The notes under the pieces: generated by a model
Database searches by the model: none
Seen by the model: only the letters and a program-made list of their open reading frames with translations
What the model was told of the DNA's origin: nothing
Shown: piece after piece, positions 24,132 to 34,095 of the stretch
Layout: each line of letters begins with the position of its first letter
Numbering within the stretch: position 1 is the first letter of the stretch
Translations under genes and position numbers: made by a program
Source of the DNA: Deltaproteobacteria bacterium CG11_big_fil_rev_8_21_14_0_20_42_23
Lineage (GTDB): Bacteria; UBA10199; 2-02-FULL-44-16
Assembly: GCA_002796345.1 (NCBI GenBank)
Contig: PCXC01000076.1
Coordinates: forward strand, 1 to 54,003
Direction: 5' to 3'
DNA: 54,003 bases

Positions 24132-26756
24132 TTAGAGCCCACCTAAATCTGGTGTGGCTTGTTCGAAATCTTCTTCGAAGAAACTGCCAGCTTTATCTGA
24201 TTGGGCTCTTTCTTCGGCTACTTCAAAATGTGGTTCCAAGCCAAAGAGGGCAGAGCCGCCGGAAAGATTCGCGATATTGCTTTGGGGGAAACTTTGTGGT
24301 GGCGTGAAAGCAAGTGTTTCCATGTCTTTCGTGGCTTCTTGCATAAACTCTAGAAAAAGAGGGGCTGCAGTTCTTCCGCCAGTTTCAGTTTTTCCAATGG
24401 GCTTGAGCTGGTCAAAGCCAACCCACACGCCCGCAACCAATTGAGGCACGAAGCCCACGAACCAAGCGTCAGTTTCATCATTTGTGGTTCCCGTTTTTCC
24501 CGCCGCGGGTTTATTGAGCGCTCGAACGGCAGTTCCTGTTCCTCCTTGAACCACACCTTGCAAGAGCGTGGTCATGAGATAAGCCGTTTGTGGGGTGATT
24601 ACATGACCTGGCGCAATATCTTTTCCGTAGAGAGTTTTGATTTCTAAATCTGTTAACTGAAGCTGGTCACCTTTGGTGAATTCTTGTTGATAAGAAAAAA
24701 GACCCAGATTTAAGTCTTGAGGTTTTACTTCTTTTTCAAGGGCATCGCTTACGGCATCGAGGGTTTCTGCAATGGGAGTTTCGGTGTTGTCATTTGTGGG
24801 AACTTCGAAGTTGTAATCATCTTTTGCAGAAAATTCTTCAAGAATATTACCTTGGGCATCTTCAATTTTGCTGATGAAAACTGTGGGAGTCATTTTTCCA
24901 TCATTGGCAAACACAGCATAGGATTGCGTCAGCTCGGAGAGGTAAACTCCATTTGAACCCAGCGACATTGAAAGATATTTTTCGATAGGCGAAGTAAAAC
25001 CAAATTTACGTGCAAAGCCAGTGAGGTATTCTGTGCCGATATCGTGTGCGATTTTTACCGTGGGAACGTTACGTGATTGCATGAGTGCAGTGCGAAACTC
25101 TAACTCTCCTTTATATTTTCCGTCGTAATTTTTTGGAGCCCATAAATCATTTTCACCAACTTCATAGACAATCGGTTCATCAATAATTTTTGTATCGAAG
25201 GAATAGCCTTTATCTAATGCAGCGGCATAGACAAAAGGTTTGAAGGATGATCCTGGTGAACGTAAAGATTGTGTTGCCCGGTTGAACTCGCTGTCTTTGT
25301 AGCCATTTCCACCGATGAGCGCTTTGACAAAGCCAGTTTTGGGATCGAGAGCAAAAAGTGCCGCTTGCACTTCAGGAACTTGGGCAAGGTCGAAGCTCTC
25401 GTTATCATCACGAAGGCTTACTAAAATAATGTCACCTGCTTTTAAAATATTTTTTGGATTGCTGACATAATTTGCATCATCATATCCAGTTACTTTTGTG
25501 TTGTAGCTTCTTGCCCATTTATAACCTTCAAAAGGAATTATGGCGTGCGTTGTTCCAATGAAGAGATCAACATTTTTTTCGGTGAAGCCTTTGACAATGG
25601 CTTTATAAAAAGTATTTTTTTTGAATTCTAGAGTTGGAACAATATTATTTTTTTCGGGTGGCCATTTGAGTTGGGTGCGAAGATAATCGTTGAGCATTTC
25701 TTGCTGAAATTCATTTGCTTTTGCCTCAATAGCTTCAGGATCAATATGGCCAAAAGTGCCGCGGTAGCCTTGTCTGCGGTCCAACTTTCGTGCTCCATTT
25801 TGGATGGCGTGAAAAGCAGCTTCTTGAGTTGCTAGGTCCAGGCTCGTGTAAATTTTCAAGCCCTTGTGATACAAAACTTCGTCGCCATATTTTTCTTTTA
25901 CGAGCCGACGAACATATTCAACAAAGTTGAGTGATGGCTTGTGATGAAAACTCGTATCAAGCCCTGCTACATAAAGAGGAAAACTTTCTTGAAGTGCTTC
26001 TTCCATTTGCGTTGCGGTAATTATGCCTTCATGAAGCATGCGACGAAGGACATGCGTTTGGCGTTTTCTTGCAGCATCAGGATTTACAACCGGCGAATAT
26101 TTTGATGGTGCAGATGGCAACCCCGCAATAAGCGCAATCTGTCCAAGGCTGAGTTCGTTTGCATGTTTGTGAAAATAATTTCTCGCAGCAGCTTCAATGC
26201 CGTAAGCTCTGTTTCCCAAATAAATTTGATTTAAATATAAAGTTAAAATTTGTTGTTTGCTCAGTTTTCGTTCGAGACGAAGAGAGAGAATGGCTTCTTT
26301 AATTTTTCGACTAAACGTTTTTTCACGACTGAGTAAGAGGGAGCGAGTAACTTGCTGTGTGATGGTGCTGGCGCCTTGGAAAATGCCGTTAGACTTGAGG
26401 TTGGCGACGGCGGCTCTGAAAATGGCTTTTACATCAATGCCTTTGTGTTCATAGAAGCGATCATCTTCGGTAGCAATAAAGGCTTTTGCAAAGAGGGGAG
26501 GAATGTTTTCGTGCGAAAGAAAGATGCGACACTCTTCCCAGAACTCACCAATTTTATTTCCATCTTGCGCATACACTTCGCTGATGACTGGCGGATGATA
26601 ATCATTGAGAGAGCTAATATCGGGAAGGTCTCTGGCGAATTTAATGTAGACAATAAAAAAAGCGACAAGCGCAAAGACAAAAAAACCTATAAGAAATGTT
26701 GCCAGTTTTCCGAGACGTTTGATGTATTTTGAAAAAAAAATATTTAGGAATTTCAC
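24132..26756 (-). CDS. penicillin-binding protein 1A (bifunctional transglycosylase/transpeptidase)
   Basis: 874 residues; the start is GTG 26756 with weak ribosome-binding sequence. One N-terminal transmembrane helix (about 18-40) anchors it in the inner membrane with the catalytic domains in the periplasm. The GT51 domain has catalytic Glu97 in ATEDDRFYEH, then GASTITQQVTR and the KIKEAILSLRLERKLSKQQILTLYLNQ stretch in pieces as usual. The transpeptidase has SSFK with Ser503, SRN, and KTGTT near residue 740. An OB-like insert lies between them. It polymerises glycan strands and cross-links peptides. The C-terminus is extended and acidic. It is transcribed alone. Its substrate is the polymer that the giant lipoprotein would cut. 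Confidence 0.95.
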   Translation of the reverse strand: MKFLNIFFSKYIKRLGKLATFLIGFFVFALVAFFIVYIKFARDLPDISSLNDYHPPVISEVYAQDGNKIGEFWEECRIFLSHENIPPLFAKAFIATEDDRFYEHKGIDVKAIFRAAVANLKSNGIFQGASTITQQVTRSLLLSREKTFSRKIKEAILSLRLERKLSKQQILTLYLNQIYLGNRAYGIEAAARNYFHKHANELSLGQIALIAGLPSAPSKYSPVVNPDAARKRQTHVLRRMLHEGIITATQMEEALQESFPLYVAGLDTSFHHKPSLNFVEYVRRLVKEKYGDEVLYHKGLKIYTSLDLATQEAAFHAIQNGARKLDRRQGYRGTFGHIDPEAIEAKANEFQQEMLNDYLRTQLKWPPEKNNIVPTLEFKKNTFYKAIVKGFTEKNVDLFIGTTHAIIPFEGYKWARSYNTKVTGYDDANYVSNPKNILKAGDIILVSLRDDNESFDLAQVPEVQAALFALDPKTGFVKALIGGNGYKDSEFNRATQSLRSPGSSFKPFVYAAALDKGYSFDTKIIDEPIVYEVGENDLWAPKNYDGKYKGELEFRTALMQSRNVPTVKIAHDIGTEYLTGFARKFGFTSPIEKYLSMSLGSNGVYLSELTQSYAVFANDGKMTPTVFISKIEDAQGNILEEFSAKDDYNFEVPTNDNTETPIAETLDAVSDALEKEVKPQDLNLGLFSYQQEFTKGDQLQLTDLEIKTLYGKDIAPGHVITPQTAYLMTTLLQGVVQGGTGTAVRALNKPAAGKTGTTNDETDAWFVGFVPQLVAGVWVGFDQLKPIGKTETGGRTAAPLFLEFMQEATKDMETLAFTPPQSFPQSNIANLSGGSALFGLEPHFEVAEERAQSDKAGSFFEEDFEQATPDLGGL

Positions 26757-26836
26757 CAGATTCTTTTAGCTGATTAAAAAACTTAATCAAGGGCTAAAGA
26801 GGAGATGCAAAGAAAAAAGAGAGAGACGTGAAGCCC

Positions 26837-26868
26837 CTCAAAACAGAGCGTTTGCTCTCTGTTTTGAG
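26837..26868 (-). other. strong stem-loop downstream of the zinc-ribbon gene
   Basis: CTCAAAACAGAG and CTCTGTTTTGAG form a perfect 12-bp stem with an 8-base loop in the gap between the zinc-ribbon gene and the PBP1A gene on the minus strand. No T-tract follows directly, so it may be a processing or rho-related structure rather than a simple terminator. TGATTAA/TTAATCA (26771-26789) forms a second weak hairpin closer to PBP1A. Confidence 0.5.
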
Positions 26869-26880
26869 AGAGGTGAGTGG

Positions 26881-27075
26881 CTAGAAATCTTCAGCGTAAT
26901 CGTCATCGCCTTCGAAAATATCGAGGGCATCTGTGCTGCCAAGCATGGCGCCGCAGTTGTTGCACACCATGTCGTTGGTGAGATCGTGCGATCCACAGAT
27001 GGGACATTTTTCAGAAGAGCCTAAATCGATTTCGCCTTCGAATTCTTTTTCCATTTCATTCATTTCAAATCCCAT
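26881..27075 (-). CDS. small zinc-ribbon protein
   Basis: 64 residues from ATG 27075, behind GGGGAA. Two Cys pairs (Cys24/Cys27 in CPICG and Cys38/Cys41 in CNNCG) form a zinc-ribbon; both flanks are very acidic (EKEFEGEIDLG and DIFEGDDDYAEDF). Such mini zinc-ribbons are usually adaptors or regulators that bind larger proteins; the actual role is unknown. It is probably a single-gene transcript. Its upstream gap (27076-27259) is AT-rich and shows no clear promoter. Confidence 0.75.
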   Translation of the reverse strand: MGFEMNEMEKEFEGEIDLGSSEKCPICGSHDLTNDMVCNNCGAMLGSTDALDIFEGDDDYAEDF

Positions 27076-27259
27076 ATTTTATTCCCCGCAAAAAATTGAT
27101 GTTGTTTGTGTGTTTCTTAAAGTGAAATGGCCTTAAGCATTTTTTTTTGACTTGGCAAGAGGATTTTTTCATTTAAAAAACAAGGGTTTGCACATCTGTA
27201 TTTTGGTGAGACGCTGTAAAAGTGAAGAAGAATGCAGATTTGCGATGGGCTGCGATGTT

Positions 27260-28210
27260 TTATGCAGTGATGCGTGTTCCGGTTTTTCCTCTTAAAGCAT
27301 GAAGACATGAAGGAATGGAGGTGATGATTGCTTCATCTCCACCGTTGTCTAAAAACTTAAGACATGCTTCAACTTTTGGAGCCATACTTCCTTCTTTAAA
27401 CTCTCCGGCTTCAAAGTATTCTCGAAGTTTTTCTTTTTTAATTTTTCCAAGAGCTTCTTCTTTTTGTGTTCCGAAATGAATGAAGGCATGTTCAACGGCT
27501 GTAAGAATGAGAAGGGTGGATGCACAAAGTTCGGTTGCAATAAGAGAGCTGGTGAGGTCTTTGTCTATCACTGCTTCGGTGCCGTAATAGAGTTTGTGTC
27601 TATTTTTTGCTACGGGAACACCGCCACCGCCGCCAGCAATAACGATGTAACCCTCATTCAGCAAGCTTTTGAGGGCGTCGGTTTCTAAAACTTTTAGTGG
27701 TTTTGGGCTTGGAACCACTCGGCGCCATCCACGGCCGGCGTCTTCCTTCATTGCCCAACCTTTTCCCGCCATGATATTTTTTGCTTCTTCTGCATCATAG
27801 AAACGACCAACGGGTTTTGTGGGGTTATCAAAAGAAGGGTCGGACGAATCAACCAAAACTTGCGTTACTATAGTGGCAACTTTTGGCTGCCCACCTTTTT
27901 TCTTGATGGCATTGGCAAGCACTTGCTCCATCATGTATCCCATGCCGCCTTGAGTGTTAGCTACGTTTACGTCAAGGGGAAGAGGGTAAACCGTTGAAGC
28001 GGCAATTTCACTTCGCAAAATGGCGGCGCCAACTTGAGGGCCATTTCCGTTAGTGATGATGACCCGTTTGAAACCATCCAAAATTAAATTTGCGATGGAA
28101 TCCATGGTTTCACTTGTGGAGTAAAACTGTTCCTGAATGGTTCCACGTAGACCGGGTTTGCTGATAGCATTTCCACCAAGTGCAATGACAAGAGTATCTT
28201 CACGATTCAT
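27260..28210 (-). CDS. arcC: carbamate kinase
   Basis: 316 residues, the full length for the family. It catalyses reversible transfer of phosphate between carbamoyl phosphate and ADP, giving ATP and carbamate. Amino-acid-kinase motifs are intact: VIALGGNAI near the N-terminus, ITNGNGPQVG, QGGMGYM, VPSPKP, IVIAGGGGGVPV, DKDLTSSLIA and a C-terminal GSMAPKVEACLKF. No arginine deiminase or ornithine carbamoyltransferase is in the window, so the usual arginine pathway cannot be inferred here. It lies 5 bases after the second ApbE-like gene and so is probably the last gene of that operon. Confidence 0.95.
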   Translation of the reverse strand: MNREDTLVIALGGNAISKPGLRGTIQEQFYSTSETMDSIANLILDGFKRVIITNGNGPQVGAAILRSEIAASTVYPLPLDVNVANTQGGMGYMMEQVLANAIKKKGGQPKVATIVTQVLVDSSDPSFDNPTKPVGRFYDAEEAKNIMAGKGWAMKEDAGRGWRRVVPSPKPLKVLETDALKSLLNEGYIVIAGGGGGVPVAKNRHKLYYGTEAVIDKDLTSSLIATELCASTLLILTAVEHAFIHFGTQKEEALGKIKKEKLREYFEAGEFKEGSMAPKVEACLKFLDNGGDEAIITSIPSCLHALRGKTGTRITA

Positions 28211-28215
28211 AAAAG

Positions 28216-29118
28216 TTAAAATCCCGGCGTTCTAAAAAATTTGCCTTGTTTGTCTACAATCATGCCTTTCACACTTCCAAGTTTTAACAGTAAATCGTAG
28301 CCTGCCTGCGGACCCAATACCATCACGGCATTGCTGACGGCTTGAGCTTCGCTGGCGTTTTTCATGACGATGCTAGCACCTCTTGCTTGGAGGGGAATTT
28401 CCTTTTTATATCGAGGATCAGTGATGGAGTTGTCTTTGTAATCGGTAAAGTTTGCAGTGGAGCTCGCTACATTTTTTAAAACAATATACAAGGCTCTGTG
28501 AGCAAAGCTGCCGTTGTCATCTTGAACATTTACCTTCCAAGCTCCGTTAGCGCGCGAACCCATTGCACTGTAGCTTGTTCCCACTTTTGCTAAAACGTGA
28601 TTCATCCCACCGTTGATGACGTAATCCCGAAGCAGATCAGCGAGGTAACCATCCAAGATACCATCGAAGCGAACTTGCATTCCCTCTTTTTTTAAACGTA
28701 CAGCAGATTTCCCTTCGCTGAGTTTAATTGATTTATAATCTCCCACTTTTCCAGACGCGGTAATGTCAAAGGCACCGTCGGTCCATTTTGAAATGAGAAT
28801 GGAACGTTGAAAAAGATCGAGCACATTTTTGCTGAGTTTGTAGTAATTTTTATCGCCAGCTCGATTGAGTCTTGCCACTTCGCTGTTTGGATTTCTCCAA
28901 TCCAATTGAGCATGTGCAAGTTCGGCCTCGCGAATCGCATGATCTATAAGTCTATTCACGGCATCAGCGTCATGGAGGTAGCCCACAACTACAAGTGCAC
29001 AGGGAGTTTTACCCAGGAAGAATTTTTTTCCATATTCTTTTATGCCGGTACTTTGCGCGTGAAGAGGAAAAATAAAACACAAAAAGAGAACTAAAAAAAT
29101 GGAAGATATTTTTTTCAT
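28216..29118 (-). CDS. secreted ApbE-like protein, probably catalytically degenerate (copy 2)
   Basis: 300 residues with an N-terminal signal peptide (MKKISSIFLVLFLCFIFPLHA) and AGGAAAG before the ATG. The fold follows ApbE (FAD:protein FMN transferase): LDWRNPNSEVARLNRAG, WTDGAFDITASGKVGDY, then RFDGILDGYLADLL where active enzymes have DLGGIAKGYA, and SITDPRYKKE where they have HIIDPRTG. The catalytic Lys of IAKG, the metal-site His, and the late Asp (AQAVSNAVMVLG for AD-x-LATA) are all replaced. It probably does not flavinylate in the standard way and may be a binding protein. It follows another ApbE-like gene by 9 bases and precedes carbamate kinase by 5. Confidence 0.75.
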   Translation of the reverse strand: MKKISSIFLVLFLCFIFPLHAQSTGIKEYGKKFFLGKTPCALVVVGYLHDADAVNRLIDHAIREAELAHAQLDWRNPNSEVARLNRAGDKNYYKLSKNVLDLFQRSILISKWTDGAFDITASGKVGDYKSIKLSEGKSAVRLKKEGMQVRFDGILDGYLADLLRDYVINGGMNHVLAKVGTSYSAMGSRANGAWKVNVQDDNGSFAHRALYIVLKNVASSTANFTDYKDNSITDPRYKKEIPLQARGASIVMKNASEAQAVSNAVMVLGPQAGYDLLLKLGSVKGMIVDKQGKFFRTPGF

Positions 29119-29127
29119 AAACTTTCC

Positions 29128-30087
29128 TTATTTGTTTTCGGTATAGAGTTGTTTTTTAATTTTTTCTGCAAAGCTTTCGGAAGTAAGCAAGTTTCCTTCA
29201 AGGTCTGTGACGAAACCATGTACCGCAGGATGTTTGTTGATGTAACGAATGCTGGTGAGAGGTTCTAAACTATAAGCTGCAACGGCAAAGGCAGTGGCAT
29301 TCACTGCACTATTTGCAATAACGAAAGCATTTTTAATTTGAGGCACCACAACTTTTTTGTTTTTTGCATCAATGAGATTACCCGCATTTGCTTGGTCTAT
29401 ATGGGTTACAGCGGCGCTGCTTAGTTTGTATTGGTTTGCGTGATAGGCGAATTCTTTTTCTTTGCCTTGTCCCAACGTGATGGACCACGGTGTGTAAATA
29501 TCATTTCCTATATGCCTGCTTACACCAGCATATTCAACCTGCGCATTTGCAAAGCCGCTTTGTTGCAATGATGCAATGGCAGCATCTACCATTCCGGCTT
29601 TGAGAATCCAGCTGAGATCCAGTTTCATTTTTGATTTTGTGAAAGAAAGGCTTGAAGTGTTTTCGTTGAGTTTGATTCGTCTGTAATCGCGTTGGCTGAA
29701 GGCACTATAGGCAGAAGGAGCTGCAATATCAAACCAGCCGTCGGTGACTTTGGAAAGATTTACGGCTTGTTTGAGAAGAGAAAAAGCTTCGGGGCTTAAA
29801 GAAACACTTGTCTTTTTTCCAGCGTGGTTGAGCTTCCACAACGTATTGTTTTCGTACTCGCCAAGTTCTGTGTCTAATCTGGTCATTGCCGAGAAAGCGC
29901 GTTGTAGAGCCACTTTGCTTGAAGCTTCTTCGTTGTCAAAAGCCACCACTGTAATTTCAGCCGATTGGCCATTTTGAAACTGAACAGTTTCTACGAACTG
30001 TCTTTTTTCTGCCGCAAAGCTTGAGGTGGAAAGGAAAAAAAGTGAGAGAAAAAACACAACAGAAAGAGAACGAAACGAAATACGCAT
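29128..30087 (-). CDS. secreted ApbE-like protein, probably catalytically degenerate (copy 1)
   Basis: 319 residues with a signal peptide ending in SSFA-A and GGAG ahead of the ATG. ApbE-like landmarks are LDTELGEYENNTLWKLNHAG, SKVTDGWFDIAAPSAYSAF and LDLSWILKAGMVDAAI, the last standing in for DLGGIAKGYA. The HIIDPRTG motif is replaced by HIDQANAGNLIDAKNKK and the late Asp motif by SAVNATAFAVAAYSL. The fold seems kept while key Mg/FAD residues are lost. It is the first gene of a three-gene minus-strand operon with copy 2 and arcC. The two copies look like an old tandem duplication, since they differ strongly from each other. Confidence 0.7.
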   Translation of the reverse strand: MRISFRSLSVVFFLSLFFLSTSSFAAEKRQFVETVQFQNGQSAEITVVAFDNEEASSKVALQRAFSAMTRLDTELGEYENNTLWKLNHAGKKTSVSLSPEAFSLLKQAVNLSKVTDGWFDIAAPSAYSAFSQRDYRRIKLNENTSSLSFTKSKMKLDLSWILKAGMVDAAIASLQQSGFANAQVEYAGVSRHIGNDIYTPWSITLGQGKEKEFAYHANQYKLSSAAVTHIDQANAGNLIDAKNKKVVVPQIKNAFVIANSAVNATAFAVAAYSLEPLTSIRYINKHPAVHGFVTDLEGNLLTSESFAEKIKKQLYTENK

Positions 30088-30134
30088 AGAAACTCCTGTT
30101 AAAAAGATGAAATAATATCCTCGTTATGAGTGCA

Positions 30135-32948
30135 TTATTTTTTGAGTACTTTTTTGAGGTAATGCCCAGTGTAAGAGGTGGGATGTTTTGCAATTTCTTC
30201 CGGCGTACCGCAGGCAACAACTCTTCCCCCTTTGTCTCCTCCTTCGGGCCCCAAGTCGACACAGTAATCGGCTGCTTTGATAACGTCAAGGTTATGCTCG
30301 ATCACCACAACAGTATTTCCCTGATTTACAAGTCGGTTCAACACTTCAAGCAAGTTGCGAACGTCATCAAAGTGCAAGCCTGTGGTGGGCTCGTCTAATA
30401 TATAGAACGTGTGGCCCATGGCGCGTTTTGAAAGTTCGCGTGCGAGCTTAATGCGCTGAGCTTCCCCGCCTGAAAGAGTTGTGGCAGCTTGGCCTAATTG
30501 AATGTAGCCCAAACCCACGTCCAGTAAGGTTTCTAGCTTGTGGCTGATGGCTGGAATGTTTTCGAAAAAGGAAGTTGCTTCTTGAATGGTCATTTTCAAA
30601 ATATCAGAAATGGAAGAGCCTTTGTACAGCACCTCAAGGGTTTCACGGTTGAAGCGTTTTCCTGCGCATTCTTCGCATTCCACATACACGTCGGGGAGAA
30701 AATGCATTTCAATTTTGATGATGCCATCACCTTCGCACGCTTCACAGCGCCCACCTTTTACGTTGAAGGAAAAGCGGCCAGGCTTGTAACCACGCGCTTT
30801 TGAAAGCTGCAGCTCTGCAAAAAGTTCGCGGATGTGTGTAAACACGCCGGTGTAGGTGGCCGGGTTTGAACGTGGTGTTCGCCCAATGGGAGATTGATCG
30901 ATGCTAATAATTTTGCCCACAATTTGCCAGCCCAAAAGTTCTTTGATTTCTCCGGCTGGCTCTTTGGATTGGTTGATGCGTTGGTTTAAACCTGCAAGCA
31001 ACGTATCGTTGACGAAGCTTGATTTTCCGGAACCCGAAACTCCGGTGAAGCACGTAAGCGTGTTGAGTGGAATCATCACGTCGATGTTTTTGAGGTTGTG
31101 ATGTGTAGCGCCAATGACGTGTACTTTATCAATGCCGATTGGCCTACGCTGTTTCAGCATCGGGATGGATTTTTTTCCGGAGAGATATTGGCCTGTGAGT
31201 GATTTTTTATTGTTCATCACTTCTTCTGGAGTTCCGGTGGCAACTACTTTTCCACCGTTTACGCCTGCACCTGGGCCCATGTCTATTACGTAGTCGGCTT
31301 CCATGATGGTGTCTTGATCGTGTTCCACCACTAACACCGTGTTGCCAATGTCGCGTAAGTTTTTGAGCGTGGAAAGCAAACGGTCGTTATCGCGTTGATG
31401 CAGGCCAATGGAAGGTTCATCCAAAACATAGAGCACGCCCGTAAGTGCAGACCCAATCTGGGTTGCAAGCCGGATGCGTTGGTCTTCTCCGCCGGAAAGT
31501 GTTCCGCTGGTTCTGTTGAGGCTTAAATAATTGAGGCCAACGTTTTGCAAAAAGTGAAGACGATTGCTGATTTCTTTCAAAACTCTATCCGCGATAGCAG
31601 CGTCTTTTTTCCCCAACTTGAGATTGTCAAAAAACTTCAATGCATCTTCAATAGAGAGTGCGGTAATGTCTGCAATATTTTTTTCGCCAATGAGTGCCAA
31701 CAACGCTTCTTCGCGAAGACGTGAGCCTTTGCAGGTGGGGCAGTCGCGGTTGTTCATATAGCGGCTGATGGATTCGCGCACATGTTCAGATTTTGTTTCC
31801 AGCATTTTTTGTTCAAGCTGCGCCATGACTCCTTCATAAACAGTGGAGTAAGTTTGCTTTCCGCCTGGGCTTTCAAAAAAGAATTCTACACTTTGTCCCT
31901 GTGAACCATAGAGAATTATGTTTTGAATTTTTTCGGGAAGCTCATTGAAGGGCGTGCGAATGCTGAATTTATAATGCTTTGCCAGCGACTCGCAAAGATT
32001 GAGGTAATAGGTTGATGTTTTTGTTTGCCACGGTGCAATGGCTCCATCGCGAAGAGAGAGATTTGGATTTGGAATAACCAGAGAGGGATCAAAGTATTGT
32101 CGCGTTCCTAAACCATCGCAACTTGGACAAGCGCCTTTTGGACTGTTGAAGGAAAAAAGTTGCGGTGTTAAATCGGGAAAACTTTTTCCGGTTTCAATGT
32201 CTACATTTTTTGTGGAAAGAATTTCTTCAGTTTTTTTGTCGATAAATTCAATTTTTATAAAACCATTGGTTTGCGCAAGTGCAGTTTCTATCGAGTCTGC
32301 AAGGCGGCTCTTTACTTTTTCTGAAATGCTAATGCGGTCGATGTAGAGATCGATGTCGTGTTTTTTCTTTTTGTCGAGGGTTGGTAAATCGGTGAGTTCA
32401 AACACTTCGCCATTTATTTTTACGCGCGAAAATCCAAGTTTAATGTAATTGGAAAGCAGCTTGTGATGCTCACCTTTTCGGCCTCTGATGATGGGAGCCA
32501 AAATGCCAATTCTGGTTTTTTCGGGCAACGCCAAAAGCTGATCCACAATTTGTGTGACCGTTTGTGAAGAAACCGGACGGCCGTTAACGTAGTATTTACC
32601 TACTCTTGCGAAGAGGAGGCGAAGATAATCGTAAATTTCTGTCACGGTTCCAACGGTTGATCTTGGATTTCTTGATGATCCGCGTTGCTCAATAGCAATG
32701 GCGGGAGAGAGGCCCTCGATGCTGTCCATATCCGGTTTGTCCATCTGCTCTAGGAATTGCCGGGCATAGGCTGAAACAGATTCTACATAACGGCGTTGAC
32801 CTTCTGCGTAAAGCGTGTCAAAGGCCAGCGACGATTTTCCAGACCCAGAAAGTCCAGTGATGACCACCAGCTTATTTTTGGGAATGTTGAGGTCGATATT
32901 GGCTAGATTGTGTGTTCTAGCCCCTTTAATTTTAATTTCGTTGTGCAT
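30135..32948 (-). CDS. uvrA: excinuclease ABC subunit A
   Basis: 937 residues, full length. It recognises DNA damage and loads UvrB in nucleotide excision repair. Two ABC modules: the first has [20 protein letters not shown] and [16 protein letters not shown], the second has [15 protein letters not shown] and [15 protein letters not shown]. The C-terminal zinc module (CEACEGDG...CEECAGKRF) and the CPTCKGSRL pair are present. In the N-terminal zinc module, [10 protein letters not shown] is kept but the first CxxC pair is missing (the place reads [20 protein letters not shown]). The ATG follows GAGGG. It lies near mfd, the coupling factor of the same repair pathway, but in a separate transcript. 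Confidence 0.97.
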   Translation of the reverse strand: MHNEIKIKGARTHNLANIDLNIPKNKLVVITGLSGSGKSSLAFDTLYAEGQRRYVESVSAYARQFLEQMDKPDMDSIEGLSPAIAIEQRGSSRNPRSTVGTVTEIYDYLRLLFARVGKYYVNGRPVSSQTVTQIVDQLLALPEKTRIGILAPIIRGRKGEHHKLLSNYIKLGFSRVKINGEVFELTDLPTLDKKKKHDIDLYIDRISISEKVKSRLADSIETALAQTNGFIKIEFIDKKTEEILSTKNVDIETGKSFPDLTPQLFSFNSPKGACPSCDGLGTRQYFDPSLVIPNPNLSLRDGAIAPWQTKTSTYYLNLCESLAKHYKFSIRTPFNELPEKIQNIILYGSQGQSVEFFFESPGGKQTYSTVYEGVMAQLEQKMLETKSEHVRESISRYMNNRDCPTCKGSRLREEALLALIGEKNIADITALSIEDALKFFDNLKLGKKDAAIADRVLKEISNRLHFLQNVGLNYLSLNRTSGTLSGGEDQRIRLATQIGSALTGVLYVLDEPSIGLHQRDNDRLLSTLKNLRDIGNTVLVVEHDQDTIMEADYVIDMGPGAGVNGGKVVATGTPEEVMNNKKSLTGQYLSGKKSIPMLKQRRPIGIDKVHVIGATHHNLKNIDVMIPLNTLTCFTGVSGSGKSSFVNDTLLAGLNQRINQSKEPAGEIKELLGWQIVGKIISIDQSPIGRTPRSNPATYTGVFTHIRELFAELQLSKARGYKPGRFSFNVKGGRCEACEGDGIIKIEMHFLPDVYVECEECAGKRFNRETLEVLYKGSSISDILKMTIQEATSFFENIPAISHKLETLLDVGLGYIQLGQAATTLSGGEAQRIKLARELSKRAMGHTFYILDEPTTGLHFDDVRNLLEVLNRLVNQGNTVVVIEHNLDVIKAADYCVDLGPEGGDKGGRVVACGTPEEIAKHPTSYTGHYLKKVLKK

Positions 32949-33155
32949 GAGACCCTCTTAAAATGAGGCCTGGGACTCTATCACAGTGAAGCAGTAAAAC
33001 AAGCAAAAATCTTTTTCCTCTCGTTAGATGTGGAAAAGAGATCCATACGCGAAAAGAGACAACTTTTTTAACAAAGGACGATAAGAGAGATATGACAGGT
33101 CAAATAGCAGCAATTCCAACTTTGTTTATGGCGCAAAATCAACTTATGCCATTAC

Positions 33156-34040
33156 ATGGCAGCAAACACAGCTGGGCCATTGTTTGTGCCTGTTCGCACT
33201 GCGCGTGAGCAAGTGCGTTCAGTAGCTTTTCATCAAGATCCTTTGCGTGCTTTTCGATTTTTGCATGAAATGAAGCTTCCAAACCACACTGCTCGGCTAA
33301 GTTTCCCTGCACTTACCGTTACTGATAAAAACGAGAGGCGCAATGTTCATTTAAAAGCGGAAAGAGGTGAGGGGAATATTGATCTCGAACTAGATGTTCC
33401 AAGTGAAGATTTGTCGCGAGACACTTCATCTTCTACAAATATATATGCAAGAGCAGAGTTAAGACTTGCTCGTAAGGGAAAATTTTCTTTAATCCAGTCA
33501 GTAGACCTTTCTTTTAGAAGAGACGCTAAAGGAAATGTTAGCTCACGTATTGGTTTTCATGGACTTGAGATGACCATATATGGTGCTTACTTTGCGCGTT
33601 ATGTAAATGCTCATGAACTATTACAGGAAAAAATTGGCAATAAGTGGTACGGAGATTTAACCCCAACTGGTTTTTTTCATGCCGTCAATGTTCTTCTTCC
33701 AGATGAATTAAACTTGAAATGGATGGATCAGAGAAGTCATCATCATCCGCTTCCGCAGAGAGAGCAGGTTGGATATTGGCCTCTTAGAGAAGATCCTCAA
33801 GATATCTTAGGTACAAGTTTGGGAGTGTGTTGTCCTGACGATCGTCCATATGTTTTTTTAAATTCGGGGATGAAGGAGAGAAGAAATGGCCTCCAAATAG
33901 ACTATGATGAGGGTGATGCAACAAGTGGTCCGGAATTTACAGTAAGACATTTTGCGCAGATTCATCAACGTGGAGTCACACCACTTTACCCTGGCGTTGC
34001 TAGGCTTTTCGGTTTTCTTTTAAGATTTCCCAAGCAATAA
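33156..34040 (+). CDS. unrecognised family, member 1; apparent N-terminal frameshift
   Basis: The ORF gives 294 residues from ATG 33156, but that ATG has no ribosome site. Another ORF starts at ATG 33092 behind purine-rich AAGAGAGAT, in a different frame, with an N-terminus (MTGQIAAIPTLFMAQNQLMP) like those of the two relatives at 37036 and 38127. It stops after 38 codons. Joining the two frames near 33150-33160 would give a complete member of about 315 residues. Shared with member 2 are G-x-L-x-VPV, F-x3-PLRA-x-RF, VP-x2-DL-x-R, an A-x-L-LA-type strand, and LPDE-x-KW. Cytoplasmic, mixed alpha/beta; no motif gives a function. Located between uvrA and the pnt genes. Confidence 0.65.
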   Translation: MAANTAGPLFVPVRTAREQVRSVAFHQDPLRAFRFLHEMKLPNHTARLSFPALTVTDKNERRNVHLKAERGEGNIDLELDVPSEDLSRDTSSSTNIYARAELRLARKGKFSLIQSVDLSFRRDAKGNVSSRIGFHGLEMTIYGAYFARYVNAHELLQEKIGNKWYGDLTPTGFFHAVNVLLPDELNLKWMDQRSHHHPLPQREQVGYWPLREDPQDILGTSLGVCCPDDRPYVFLNSGMKERRNGLQIDYDEGDATSGPEFTVRHFAQIHQRGVTPLYPGVARLFGFLLRFPKQ

Positions 34041-34050
34041 AATTGGCAGA

Positions 34051-34084
34051 TGAGATTCCCGCTTCAAGCATGCGGGAATGACAG
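34051..34084. repeat. short palindromic repeat (ATTCCCGC/GCGGGAAT)
   Basis: GAGATTCCCGC - 9 bases - GCGGGAATGACA has an 8-bp inverted repeat. It is of the widespread dispersed palindrome type and shares the GAATGACA end with the cluster at 17091-17305. It fills the gap between convergent genes. Confidence 0.55.
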
Positions 34085-34095
34085 AACGTGAGATC

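Noticed and set aside
27260-28210. Arginine deiminase pathway
   Set aside because: Only carbamate kinase is present; no arcA, arcB or transporter in the window.
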